Positions 10,524-20,534 of a stretch of 64,000 bases of DNA are shown here, piece after piece (positions within the stretch are counted from its first letter, which is position 1; each line of letters opens with the position of its first letter). A program made the position numbers and the translations under genes. Source of the stretch: Babylonia areolata (lineage: Eukaryota; Mollusca; Gastropoda; Neogastropoda; Buccinidae); the NCBI RefSeq assembly GCF_041734735.1, contig NC_134901.1, positions 18,198,701 to 18,262,700 of the forward strand, given 5' to 3'. A model generated the notes under the pieces. That model made no database searches. It was not told where the DNA came from and saw only the letters and a program-made list of their open reading frames with translations.

Positions 10524-12444
10524 TCATCTCATCTCATCTCATCTATCCCTTGACCCGTGGGTGGGTCGTTGGGGCACCATGGATGACTGCCTGGTCAGCT
10601 CGCGCCACCTGCCTCGGTCCTCAGCGGCCCTTTGAGTTGTGGCAAATGGCAGGCCCGTCCACTCTTTGATGTTGTCCTCCCACCGCTTTCTCTGTCTGCC
10701 TCTCTTCCTCCTTCCTTGTACGGTACCCTGCAGGATGGTCTTGGCTAGGCCGTCTGATCGTGTGACGTGTCCATACCAGCGGAGCTTGCGTTCCTTCACT
10801 GTGGTTAGCAGGTCTTTGAATGGGCCAATGGCGTTTTGGACTCTTCTTTTCACTTCCTCATTTGTGATGTGGTCTTTGTATGTAATGTTCAGGATCTTGC
10901 GGAAGCATCTCATTTCCAGGGCCTGGATTCTTCTCTGGAGTTCTGCAGTGAGGGTCCAGGATTCGCAAGCGTATAGAAATATTGAGAAGATGAGGGAGCG
11001 CATTAGTCTGATTTTGGACGAGAGGGAGATCTTTTTGTCCTTCCATATAGTCTTCAATCGACTCAGTGCTGCAGTAGTCAGCGCGATTCTGGACAGGACC
11101 TCTGGTTTCGAACCCTCGTCTGACACAATGGCACCCAAGTATTTGAAGGAGGAGACTTCTTCTAGTTTTTCACCGTTTACGTGCAAGTTGGACGTTACGC
11201 CTTGGCTGTTGTTGGTCATAACCTTGGTCTTCTCGGCACTGATCTCCATGCCATAGGCTGATGATGTCTTGTCAAGTTTGTGCACGAGTTCTTCGAGTTC
11301 TTTCTCTTCTCCTGCCAGGCCATCAATGTCATCGGCAAAGCGCAGGTTGGTGATGACTCTGCCTCCAATGCTGACAGTTCCCACATGATCTTCCAGGGCG
11401 TCAGTCATGATCCTTTCAAGAAAGAGGTTGAAGAGAGTGGGAGAGAGTAGACAGCCCTGTCTGACTCCGACCGTGGTTCTAAACCAGTTACCCGTGCTAC
11501 CATTGAAGAGGACTGCACTGGTTGCTGTTTCGTATAGGTTCTGTATGGCTTGGATGATGTCTTCACTGATGTTGAATTTGTGCATGGTGGCCCATAAGGC
11601 AGCGTGCCATACCCTGTCGAACGCCTTCTTGAAGTCAATGAAGACGTGGTAGAGGTCTCTTTGGTGCTGGAGATATTTCTCGCACAGCAAGCGCAGGTTG
11701 AAGATTTGTTCTGTTGTGCTTCTCCCTGCTCTGAAGCCGGCCTGCTCTTCGGCGATGATCATTTCTGCTTGCGGCTTCAGTCGGTTGAGAAGGACCTTTA
11801 GCATGACCTTGCTGGTGTGGCTGATTAGGCTGATAGTGCGGTAGTTTTTGCACTGTTGTAGATTGCCCTTCTTGGGGATTGTGATGACCAATGATTGTGT
11901 CCAGGTGGTTGGCCACTCTCCCGTCTGCAGGATCTTATTACAGATGGTGATGAGGGCATCAATCACCGCTTCGCCTCCAGCTTGAATCAGTTCGGCGGGA
12001 ATGTTGTCGACGCCAGCTGACTTCCCTGCTTTCAGTGTCTTCACTGCTGCCTCTACTTCTTCCCGAAGAATTGGCTGGCTGTCGTTGTTGGTTGATGGGG
12101 GACAGTTCAGAACTGAAGTGTCACCTTTGGGAGCAGACGGGCATCACTGGTCCTCATCCATCTCCTAAAGCTCTCACGTGTTGGCTCCAAGCGCCACACC
12201 CTGGTACACCGCCTCAGCTGGCGGGCTAAACCACGTGAGGGGGTGGTGTTGACACTGCACCACTAGGGGGCGGAAGAGCTGCACAGCCAGCCAACGGCTA
12301 GGGCGGAAGGGCTTCCAGCAAGCTCAACGACTAAGTGTCCGGAGTCAAGGCGACCACCCAGGTATTGGGTGACCTCGGCTGTGACCAACGACCTGGAGAG
12401 GGATGGGCTCCGCCAGGCCACTCAGCCCAAGACACACCATGATG
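10524..12444 (-). mobile_element. RTE-like LINE inserted in the 2A LINE; reverse transcriptase open, endonuclease missing
   Basis: A 1.92-kb insert on minus with a (GATGA)n tail at 10524-10550. The reverse-transcriptase frame is open from about 12145 to 10539 with no stop. It shows KAGKSAGVDNIPAEL, HVFIDFKKAFDRVW, VGVRQGCLLSPTLF and LRFADDI with its catalytic Asp pair. The C-terminal region has CESWTLTAELQRR and RKLRWYGHV. The roughly 300 bp at the 5' end (12145-12444) is GC-richer and shows no endonuclease, so the copy looks internally deleted, 5' UTR joined to the middle of the ORF. The long intact frame says it is much younger than its host LINE. The RTE assignment comes from the C-terminal sequence style. 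Confidence 0.87.
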
Positions 12445-12453
12445 ATATAATTC
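12445..12453. repeat. Right target-site duplication of the nested RTE-like LINE
   Basis: ATATAATTC, identical to 10515-10523. It lies exactly where the host LINE's endonuclease frame is broken. Confidence 0.88.
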
Positions 12454-13662
12454 ACCTTCATGTAAAATTTCAGGGGATACATCAGAAGTTCTTGCATTCA
12501 AATCACCACATAATAACAAATCAACATCATCTGAACATAACAGTTTTTCCAATACGCACTCTTCCAACATTTCAATTCCATTATCAAAATCACAAATATT
12601 ATAATATGGTGCATTTTCTGGAGGAACATATGCACAAACAAGTAAAACATTTTTACAGAAGCCAAAGAAACTTTTATCCAACATAAATGTCATACAATAT
12701 TTACTGTCACAATCAATATACTGCACATAAGGAAGTAAGGTTTTCCTTACAAGACAAATTAATCCGCCTGAGCACCTCCCCTGTTGTGTTATCTTGACTG
12801 CTGGTTTTACATACAACTTATGGTTTTTAAAAATAGAAGATTCAAATTTTTCAACAAATGTTTCTACAAGACATACAAAATCAAACAATGAAACATACTG
12901 AACAAAACTTGAGTCACCCAACTTAGGTAGTAATCCACAAATATTCCAATGGAGAAATGAAATTGTATTTACAAATGTAACTAAACTTCCCACATTAGCT
13001 TCTCTTGAATCGCTCATCCATTTATGATCATGTTCTTCAACGCATTCATTCTCACGAACAACATTCTTATCTAAATTAGAACAACCCATTTTACTATCCA
13101 GTTGTAAATCAGTGTACTTATCTTCATTATCATGTATTCCATCCATCATCATCATACAGTCACAGCCATCACCCACACAGTCATAATCATTCTCACTCAC
13201 ACAATCACCCTCACTGTTTAATCTATTCAAGTTCTCACAGACACCATCAGGATCATTTACATCTTCACATTCAGACTTTATAACTTTCTCATATTCCTTG
13301 TTGATGTCCATATCAGATCTATCACCATTTACATATTCGTCATCAAAAACAGTTTTATTTCTGGACATACAAACATCGCCGTTATCAACCTTCATCATCT
13401 CAAAAATATCACTGTGTAGCAAACAGTTACCAACAACACAATGTTCAGCACACATAACATTCATGCCATATAATAAAACATCATTCTCAGTACGCACACC
13501 ATTATTTTGAACATCATTTACAGCAAACGAACACTGGGGTAGAATGTAAACATTCCTTTCATCCATCTTTTCATTCACAACATCAACACGTGTTCGGTTT
13601 ACACATTTTCTATTTCCGTGTTGGCGACACACATCTACATCACGCTCGCACACCACACCCAC
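12454..13662 (-). pseudogene. LINE ORF2 N-terminus: linker and APE endonuclease
   Basis: The first ~230 residues are an acidic Asn/Asp/Cys-rich leader with no domain that I know. The endonuclease then starts with FLHWNICGL (catalytic Asn) and continues with CLVETF (catalytic Glu) and LLLCGDLNARTSD (catalytic Asp-Leu-Asn). The frame is cut at 12454 by the RTE-like insert and resumes at 10514, where it reads VCHKKASSVINRHSEDKV. Confidence 0.82.
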
Positions 13663-13879
13663 TGAGATCGTATTTACAGGTCAGTGACCTGTTTATAGGT
13701 CAGTGACCACACCGCGCTTAGATTTCAGTGTGGCACAGTTCACTGAGCCACTGACAAATTCGCTGCGCGAACTTTCGACACGGCACACACACACACGGCA
13801 CACACACGGTGACTGGTCAATTTTGCCACCCACAAAAATACCACGATGGATTGCGTTCATTTTACAGGGCAGGCCAGAC

Positions 13880-15005
13880 CTCTATGGGATTAGTACCAGT
13901 CTGTCTCTACCATCCAATCCGTACTTTTTCCATTCAATCACAAGATGGTCATATACCATTGTGACTTTTTTGTTCTCATTTCTGGCAGATTTTAAATGTG
14001 GTAATAATTTCTTTCTTATATCCCTCACCCGATAAAGATATTGCTTCCCTTTAACTTTTGTTTTGCACGCATAATCCTGTCTTTGTCCTTAAAGAATGTG
14101 CAGTGTGCCACTATGGGGGAGTTTGGTCTGGCATTAACCCTGTGCACACAATCAAATTGAACATCGTCTGACAATTCAAGAGTATCAGTGAGCATATCTT
14201 TCACCCTGTCTTCACACTCTTCCCATGTCTCATTGTCTCTACGGTGCATGCCATGTATTATGATGTTATTTCGTTTGGACCGACCTTCCAGATCATCCAC
14301 TTTTCTATCAAGAGATTCAATCCTCGAATTTAGTCTTTCATTTTCTGTTTTTAATGCATCATTTTCTTGTTTCAAATCAGACACATCCTTTTTTAAATCA
14401 ATCATCTCACCTTGCATCTTGACAATTCCATCTTTCATCTGAGTAAACTCATCTTTCATCCCTCTCATATCACCACTCAGCATGTCAAACTTACTATTGA
14501 GGTTACTGTTCAAATCACTGTTGAGGTTGTTGATCATGGCCATCAAGTCCTTCAGGGTGGGGTCTGAAGACTGGTCTGGTGTAGGTCCGGTCCTGTCCAC
14601 ACTGTCCCTGCGTGAGGCACCTCCAGTACTGCCCAGACGTGTCTGTCGCATGCTGTCCGACTTGGGGCCAGGTCCTGGGTTCAGCTCCACATCACCACAC
14701 TGATGGATCAAATTTCCGCAGTACAGTAGAGTGAGGAGCACTCCTACCATGACACCGTCTGCACGAGATCTGAGCCTCAAAGTGGATATTCTCATGGCGG
14801 CAAAATGTTTGGCCCGTTTGAACATAAAAGAGGCAAAGACTGCCTCGAAACGTCCACACACCGAGCGAAAAGTCAATGGGATCGAAGGCATGATACTTAA
14901 TACATTCGACTGCAGACTTACAGGGGTTGGTACTATCCACATCCAGCAGAAACAGCAACAACATACAGAGCTCGCCACGCGTGACCTCTCAGCTTCGTGT
15001 CTCAA
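13880..15005 (-). pseudogene. LINE ORF1: 2A peptide, coiled coil, RRM-like domain
   Basis: A likely start at 14793 gives MRISTLRLRS, then a hydrophobic stretch VMVGVLLTLLYCG, then CGDVELNPGP, a canonical 2A ribosome-skipping motif. After it come a Ser/Pro linker, a heptad-rich coiled coil (DLKKDVSDLKQENDALKTEN and on), and the RRM-like ORF1 core with RSKRNNIIIHGM and DCVHRVNARP. The frame breaks near 14030, and the expected tail (VRDIRKKLLPHLKSAR) continues in another frame to about 13880. Similar 2A-headed ORF1 proteins are described for mollusc, sea urchin and lancelet LINEs. Confidence 0.85.
14670..14699 (-). other. 2A ribosome-skipping motif CGDVELNPGP
   Basis: It matches the consensus D-(V/I)-E-x-N-P-G-P exactly. 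In characterised 2A peptides the ribosome fails to link the last Gly and Pro, which releases two products from one frame. The upstream hydrophobic segment resembles the 2A sequences reported to double as signal peptides. Confidence 0.88.
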
Positions 15006-15017
15006 CCTTGACCCCCC

Positions 15018-15301
15018 CCCAGAGAGAGAGAGAGAGAGAGAGCAAATGCGAATGTATTATTATTGTTGTTAAAAAAACACACAACAATAAACAAACAAAC
15101 AAACAAAAAAACAAAAAACAAAAAAAAAAAACCAACCCGAAACCTTGTCTCTTTTAAATGAGCCTTCAGCTCCAGTGTAAACACCATTACCAAAGCCCCT
15201 CTGTGTAAATATTAATTTTTCATTTCATTTCGACATAAACAAACAAACAAACAAAGAAACAAACACACACACGCACACACACACAAACAAACAAATACAC
15301 A

Positions 15302-15371
<70 letters not shown>

Positions 15372-15425
15372 TGCACACACAAATACACACACATACACGC
15401 ACACACACGCGCGCGCGCGCGTGCG
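15018..15425. repeat. (GA)n, A-rich tract and a long (CA)n/(CG)n microsatellite
   Basis: (AG)n at 15018-15042 marks the 5' edge of the LINE. An (AAAC)n tract follows at about 15080-15135, then (AAAC)n and (CA)n from 15238 to 15408 ending in CGCGCGCG at about 15408-15421. From 15426 to 16068 there is a T-run at 15778-15796 and no recognised gene. Confidence 0.9.
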
Positions 15426-16069
15426 CATGTATCAGCTCTCGTGTCAGACATAAATAATCTAAATTCAAAGGCATTCTTTTAGGAGACTACATACGTGCAT
15501 ATCTAACCGGTTTAATATAATTTATTGGCACAGTAATTCATGTGTGAAAAACCCGGTCAAATGAATTGTGGGGGACAGAGACGAGTGAGTCAAAAGCTAG
15601 GCAGCCTATATGTATGCTGCCAAGGACGATGAAGGGCAGATAATCTAGGGCATGTAGTCACTTGACGAAGGTCGGTCTGTCTACACAGCATAAGTTGCGT
15701 ATCATGTGAACCAGCCACAAAGATGACAAAAACGCGTGGGTAAGATCTTGACGAAACGCTGGAGAACTCGGATTACATTTTTTTTTTTTTTTTTTTAAGG
15801 GGAAGAGGGAGGCCGGTGGGTTTACAAAAGTGAATACGGATCGGATGTGTCCTGAAAACCACGAAGGAGATAACAGTTGGGACAGTGTTGGATTCATTAA
15901 TTTGTCGGTCAGTCAACTGCAGTGGGGTCATATTCAAGAGACCATCGTGCCTGCGGGTGAATGTATACCTGCGGATAATCGACCCGAGGCAAGGCAAACT
16001 GGGCCTGTGGATAAGCAATATCTGGTATTCAGGAAAACAAGAGCCTACGCGCGGGTCTACAAACCCCTT

Positions 16070-16155
16070 GTATGTGAGTATCAGTTTGTGTATCAGTTTG
16101 TATGTGAGTATCAGTTTGTGTATCAGTTTGTATGTGAGTATCAGTTTGTGTGTGT
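16070..16155. repeat. 30-bp tandem repeat, about 2.7 copies
   Basis: The unit is TATGTGAGTATCAGTTTGTG plus TATCAGTTTG, nearly perfect. (TTG)n follows at 16172-16200. Confidence 0.85.
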
Positions 16156-16591
16156 AACCGCACTGGATGTTTTTGTTTTTGTTTTTTGTTGTTGTTGTTG
16201 ACAGAGAGTGTTCATGATTTTTTTAATGCCATGTTTGCTTTCAAATTGCATGATGTAAGGCGCTTTGTGCAACATTTGTACTGCCATATAAAAGTTATGC
16301 GTGGTCATTGTTGTGAACACATTCACAAAATGATAATTATATTAAAGTGCACCATAAAAAGAAATTGATACTCGTCAAATAAAAAAAATGTCTTCATACA
16401 ATAACTGTCAACAGACTAAAACAAACCTCTCTCTCTCTCTCTCTCTCTCTAAGCTATTGGCGAGGCGATTGGTTTTCGTCCTAGTACTTCTGTACCGTCG
16501 ACCAGAGTGGAGCATCTCGAAAATCCCAAAAACTGGATGTGATTCGTCCTGTCTGATTGATTTTGCTTTTTTGAGTAGCCGCTTATAATAT

Positions 16592-16601
16592 ATGTCTTCT
16601 A
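16592..16601. repeat. Left target-site duplication of the RTE-like 3' fragment
   Basis: ATGTCTTCTA, repeated exactly at 17101-17110. Collapsing the two copies restores the expected LPSLEDIYYKR reading of the host LINE. Confidence 0.87.
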
Positions 16602-17100
16602 TGGCCCCCTGGGTGTGTCTACCCATGTATGCGAAGTCTGGATCCGGCAGAATCTGCGGAAGAAACTTATCGGTTCAACGGAGAGGAAGGCGGTTACAGC
16701 AACGCACTGTGGAGTGCAGAGAGCAAGATGAGACACCGAAAGGATATCTTGGTCATCCACTGCATCCGTGCTCATCCTCCAGTCGTCTCGACTTAGTCTT
16801 GCCACTGGAAATTGGTGGACCCGGACGAGAGAGTGAGGTCGACGTTGCGCAACTCCTCTTCACTTTAAACAAACTCATCGCGCAAGTCATCAGTCATCCA
16901 CATGCCTGTCTTTGTCTGCCCCAACTGTCAGCGAACATTTCGTGCGCAGATTGGACTATTCAGCCATCTGCGCACTCACAGATAGATTCATGAGCATCCT
17001 TCCCCCCACCCCACCACCACCCTCCCCCCATCCCCCATCCCCCATCTGGATGACAACGATGGTCATCATCGATCTTGATGGACACACCACCACCACCACC
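16602..17100 (+). mobile_element. 5'-truncated RTE-like LINE, 3' end with zinc finger
   Basis: A plus-strand insert of 499 bp. It encodes the terminal C2H2-type knuckle FVCPNCQRTFRAQIGLFSHL followed by RTHR and a stop near 16993. A C-rich 3' UTR follows and ends in (CAC)n at about 17085-17100. It appears to be of the same family as the fragment at 23735-24215, whose sequence would lie just upstream in a whole element. Confidence 0.8.
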
Positions 17101-17110
17101 ATGTCTTCTA
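17101..17110. repeat. Right target-site duplication of the RTE-like 3' fragment
   Basis: ATGTCTTCTA, identical to 16592-16601. A long A-run follows the LINE at 17574-17604. Confidence 0.87.
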
Positions 17111-17572
17111 GAGAAGGTAGATCAGCCCCGGTAATCTTGGTGGCAGTTTTTACGATTCTGTTAAGGGCTGCAATTTCTGCCTTGGAAGTGTTTCCGTACC
17201 AAACAGTAATAGAGAAGGTTAGCACACTTTCAATGACTGCTCGATAGAAATCAACAATGATTTCATTTTTTAATTCCGAACTTTTTGAAGCGCCGAAGAA
17301 AGTACAGGTGCTGTTGTGCTTTCTTAACAGTTTTTTCCGCGTTTTTCTCCCATTTCAAATTGTTGGAAATGATCAGTCCGAGAAATTTAAATTCGCTGAT
17401 GATCTCCACTTGCTTGTCTTTAATGACAAGTGGTAAGGGGTTAGATCTGGTCTTCCTGAAATCTAAAATTAATTCTTTTGTTTTTGATACGTTGAGTTCT
17501 AAGTTGTCTTTATCACAGCAGCTGACAAGAGAAAGATAAAGTTACGTAGCCTATACACTACAGCACATATGC

Positions 17573-17608
<36 letters not shown>

Positions 17609-17761
17609 ACATATGCCTCATCCACCTTCGCATAAATCCAGGTCTTAAAATGCTACCCTATGTTAAAGAACAGGCCTAACCAACGTAGTGTATGCAGGAA
17701 ACGAGACTTGATAAACTCTTGATATTAATTTCTATCTCTGAATGTTGCAGACTACTGAATC

Positions 17762-17905
17762 ATGAACGTGGTGCGGGCAGCGTCGCGGAGACTGAAATTC
17801 CGAGGCATGCGTGTCGCCTTGAGCGTGACGTCACGTCCTGTAGCCATGCCGGTAAAGGGCTGGGTGTGGGCCTCTCCGATCCCCGCCTCGTCCTTAGGTT
17901 CTGAG
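17762..17905 (+). CDS. TMEM53: TMEM53-like coding exon 1
   Basis: Encodes 48 residues starting [20 protein letters not shown], a basic segment without acidic residues that could form an amphipathic targeting helix. It ends GAG|GTAACA in phase 0. Least certain of the three exons, because the start and targeting role rest on sequence style alone. Confidence 0.6.
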
Positions 17906-19231
17906 GTAACAACCAAACGTGTTTTGGGGGATGGGGGGTGGGAAAGCGGGGGAGGGGGGGGTGCGGGGTGGGGGACAGGGGAGGGGGGAGGGTCGGAAGG
18001 GACGAGAGAGAAAAGAGGTTCTTATACTGTATTGGGTCGCTATATTCTCATTCATGTTTATCAGTCATCTAAAAAATTTAAAAAAATAAAAAAAATTAAA
18101 AAAAAAACATCAAAAAGGATTTTTTGTATGCACATATCCTGTGATGAGCTCCTAGCTACCCAAGCTTTTATTTACTGTTTAAACTTTTGAACTTTGTTTT
18201 GCATTTTAGCTTCTGTTTTGTTCCCTGCGTTGAAATTAGAATCTTGTTTTGCAGTTTAATTCTTAACTGTTTTCCATTTCAACCTGGGAGTTTCTTTTCT
18301 CGTCCAGTGTTGAACCTTGTTGAACTTTAAATTGTATTTCTCGATTTCATTTTGATCCTTATATTCCCAGTCTAACTTTGAACGAAGTTTTCTATCTTTT
18401 TTATATAATTTCGCTTAAACTTCGAACTTTGTTTTCCATTTGAAATATAAACCTTGTGTTCCAGATGTGTATGCGTGGGCGCGCGCGCGCACGTGTGTGT
18501 GGTTTAGTGTTATCATTTTCCCAATTTAACATTCAATCTTGATTTCCAGATAAATCTTGAGCATTGGTTTCTATTTTATCATAGATGGGGTTTTTTTCTG
18601 TTCAGTGGCGTCATTTATCAACCAGACCTTTCCTACAGCGGCCGGCGGCACACAAACTGGCCAATCTCCTGGTAACTTACCACAAGGCAGACAGGAACTG
18701 CAGCCTTTTGTCTGAAGGGGGGTCCCACGGAAATGGTTCAGCCACTGGTAGCGCAGCAGTCTCCAACAGACGCTCCCCTGACAAGGCGGACCACGATTTC
18801 TGGGTGGACAACCAACGCCGTGAAGCTGATAGCAATGATTCCGCTTCCAACGGAAGGGACATGACCCGCCTCTTGCACTCCCCCGTCCAGGCACACAACA
18901 CTGATGGCGCCACGTCCGGAACGGGGACTCGAGGCGAACGCTTGACACGGGCACCTGCAAGTTTGGGAGGCAGTGGTGACGCCATGCCCACGTCAGCACG
19001 ACCGCTGGCTGTGCTGTTTCCGGGGATAGGGATGAGCAACCGTGTGATGGAGAAGTACTGCCAGGTGTACCTGAGGCTGGGGGTGGATGTGACGTACCTG
19101 TCCAGAGGCATGAACGTCCCCACGTGCTTCGTTCCTCACCTGATTCCTCTTGTCACCACACCTATCAGGCGACTTTTGCAGGTGTGTGTGTGTGTGTGTA
19201 CGTGTGTGTGTGTGTCGTGTGCTCGTGTGCT

Positions 19232-19264
<33 letters not shown>

Positions 19265-19305
19265 ACGCGCGAGTGTCTGTATGCGCGAGTTGTCTGTACG
19301 TGCGA

Positions 19306-19363
<58 letters not shown>

Positions 19364-20248
19364 CTGCTTGATGTGTGCGTGAGTGTGTGTGGTAGTTGTT
19401 GTTTTTGCTGCTGATGATGATGCCACTGTTGCTGCTTCTGCTGCTAATGTCGTGTTCGTTTTGTTCATTGTAGAAATAAAAAAATTTTTTTTTAAAAGCA
19501 CACAAAAAAGAGCATAAAACGACATCAATACTGAGACCAGGTTGCTGATGTCCGGCCTGTCATATCAGTGTCTGATTTGCAGGACCAGTCCACAGAGTTC
19601 GCCAACAGACCTCTCCTCCTGCACTGTATATCTGGGGGTCTGGCCTTCGCCGGATGCATGCTGATGAACCCCAGTGAAAGACACACCCAGGTGCTGCCGA
19701 GCGACCTCGCCCAAGACACCGACCTGACAAACGGTGAAAGGGCCTCCTCGTCACCGCCAGACTCACGACCACTCAACCTTCCTCAACCACCGCCACAGGA
19801 CTTGGAGAAGCGGAGCGGAACCAGTGAGGTGGCCGATTTACGGAACAGAGTGGCAGGTGTGATCCTGGACTCTCCCGTTTTACACGTCGATTATTATAGG
19901 TACGGCATTCCACTCCTCTCCACCACCTTTCCACCGCTTCGCTCGGCCTGCAAACTGTACTTTTCCTTGATCGCCGGTGCCTTTGACTCCACTGTCAACC
20001 CTTATTTGAGGTCAGTGTTCACCCTGGACAAAAGTCCAAAACTCATCCTGTATCCTGACGCAGACACCTTCAATCCCGTGTCGGTTCTGGAGACGTTTCT
20101 GCGTGAGGAGGAGGCGCGTGGGTCCAGAGTTAATGTCCAGTCTTTCCAGGGCATTGATCATGTCAAAATACTGAAGGATCGTCCTGTCCGTTACCAGGAA
20201 GAAATCCGTCAGTTTTTGAAAGCGCTGGGTGTCGTTGGGGTCAACTGA
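17762..20248 (+). CDS. TMEM53: DUF829/TMEM53-family protein, 3 coding exons, 461 aa
   Basis: Exons 17762-17905, 18606-19181 and 19583-20248 join in phase 0 with GT/AG borders. The DUF829 alpha/beta-hydrolase-like domain starts near residue 180 ([11 protein letters not shown]). It keeps Ser257 in LLHCISGG, Asp399/Asp401 in LILYPDAD and His433 in IDHVKIL, at the places expected for a Ser-Asp-His triad. No enzyme activity is established for the family; vertebrate TMEM53 is a nuclear-envelope protein linked to bone-signalling control. At 461 aa this is longer than vertebrate TMEM53 (277 aa). The extra length is an Arg-rich, possibly mitochondrial-type N-terminus with a Ser-rich linker, and a Pro/Ser insert after the Ser motif. 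An acceptor-like TTGCAG near 17749 suggests an upstream 5' UTR exon. Family call is firm; orthology to TMEM53 is likely. Confidence 0.82.
18606..19181 (+). CDS. TMEM53: TMEM53-like coding exon 2
   Basis: The acceptor TTTTTTTCTGTTCAG is followed by 192 codons, a Ser/Arg-rich linker and then the first beta strand of the DUF829 domain. The exon ends TTGCAG|GTGTGTGT, so the donor is the first GT of a long GT microsatellite. Confidence 0.82.
19182..19360 (+). repeat. (GT)n then (GA)n microsatellite at the splice donor of the TMEM53-like exon 2
   Basis: GT-rich from the first intron base to about 19325, then (GA)n to 19360. Confidence 0.93.
19583..20248 (+). CDS. TMEM53: TMEM53-like coding exon 3 (last)
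   Basis: The acceptor GTCTGATTTGCAG is followed by 221 codons and TGA. It carries the Ser motif, the low-complexity insert (about residues 268-315), the Asp and His motifs and a C-terminal helix [14 protein letters not shown]. No AATAAA was seen in the next 150 bp. Confidence 0.87.
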   Translation, partial: DQSTEFANRPLLLHCISGGLAFAGCMLMNPSERHTQVLPSDLAQDTDLTNGERASSSPPDSRPLNLPQPPPQDLEKRSGTSEVADLRNRVAGVILDSPVLHVDYYRYGIPLLSTTFPPLRSACKLYFSLIAGAFDSTVNPYLRSVFTLDKSPKLILYPDADTFNPVSVLETFLREEEARGSRVNVQSFQGIDHVKILKDRPVRYQEEIRQFLKALGVVGVN

Positions 20249-20375
20249 ACACACTGGGCATGAGCGTGCTGTTTTAAGTGCTCGTGGGTGTAAAAAGTTA
20301 GGTTTGTATATAAAAAGGCAGAGCTGTTCTGTTTTCATTTCTTTACTTTTTTCTGATCTGATTTTCTGGTGGATG

Positions 20376-20530
20376 GGCACAACAGCCGAGTGGTTAAAGC
20401 GTTGGACTTTCAATGTGAAGGTCCCGGGTTCGAATCTCGGTAACTGCGCCTTCTGGATTAAGGGTGGACATATTGAGGGTCCGGATTCGGATCTCGGTAA
20501 CGGTGCCTTTGTCACTCAGAGAGATGGGAC
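20376..20530 (+). mobile_element. SINE family B, truncated
   Basis: A tRNA-like head with CCGAGTGGTTAAAGCGTTGG and the B-box GGTTCGAATC, matching the heads at 33640 and 53100. The B-box region is then repeated imperfectly (GGATTCGGATC near 20480), after which the sequence runs into LINE endonuclease code. Confidence 0.72.
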
Positions 20531-20534
20531 TATG

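Larger units (their letters stand above)
7481..15012 (-). mobile_element. Old two-ORF APE-type LINE with a 2A motif in ORF1, interrupted by another LINE
   Basis: A near full-length non-LTR element on minus, about 5.6 kb without its insert. Order from the 5' end: ORF1 (15005 to about 13880), then ORF2 with endonuclease (13662-12454 and 10514-10200), reverse transcriptase (about 9570-8560) and a C-terminal region with a CxxC...H...C knuckle near 7860 (about 8420-7666). A short 3' UTR follows, with AATAAA and a (GTTC)n tail at 7481-7505. An RTE-like element sits at 10524-12444 between 9-bp duplications. ORF2 has frame breaks near 10445 (an A-run), near 8500 and near 7970, so the copy is dead. 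Clade is uncertain: APE endonuclease, no RNase H, CR1/L2/Rex-like or Nimbus-like. Confidence 0.88.
16430..17540 (-). mobile_element. CR1/L2-like LINE 3' fragment, split by an RTE-like insert
   Basis: On minus, 17540-17111 gives the last part of a reverse transcriptase: LELNVSKTKELILDFRK, FKFLGLIISNNLKWEKN, LRRFKKFGIK, a frame shift near 17250, then VLTFSITVWYGNTSKAEIAA and LPSLEDM. The same protein resumes at 16601 as IEDIYYKRLLKKAKSI and HSGRRYRSTRTKTNRL, the usual C-terminus of CR1/L2-type elements. It ends at (GA)n near 16430. The interruption is the element at 16602-17100. Confidence 0.82.

Noticed and set aside
10639-11256. Plus-strand open frames opposite the RTE-like reverse transcriptase (also 14188-14703)
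   Set aside because: Antisense shadows of clear LINE code; no domain.
12331-12453. Continuation of the endonuclease frame into GVSWAEWPGG-type sequence
   Set aside because: It is read-through from the host LINE into the inserted RTE-like element, past the target duplication.
16906-16993. C2H2-type zinc-finger protein
   Set aside because: The single finger with GLFSHLRTHR and a stop is the usual C-terminus of an RTE-like LINE, and the piece is bounded by a target duplication.
20390-20460. tRNA-like sequences with A- and B-boxes (also at 450-520, 27005-27065, 33645-33715 and 53030-53100)
   Set aside because: No complete cloverleaf was found, and each is continued by a shared SINE body, so they are SINE heads rather than tRNA genes.
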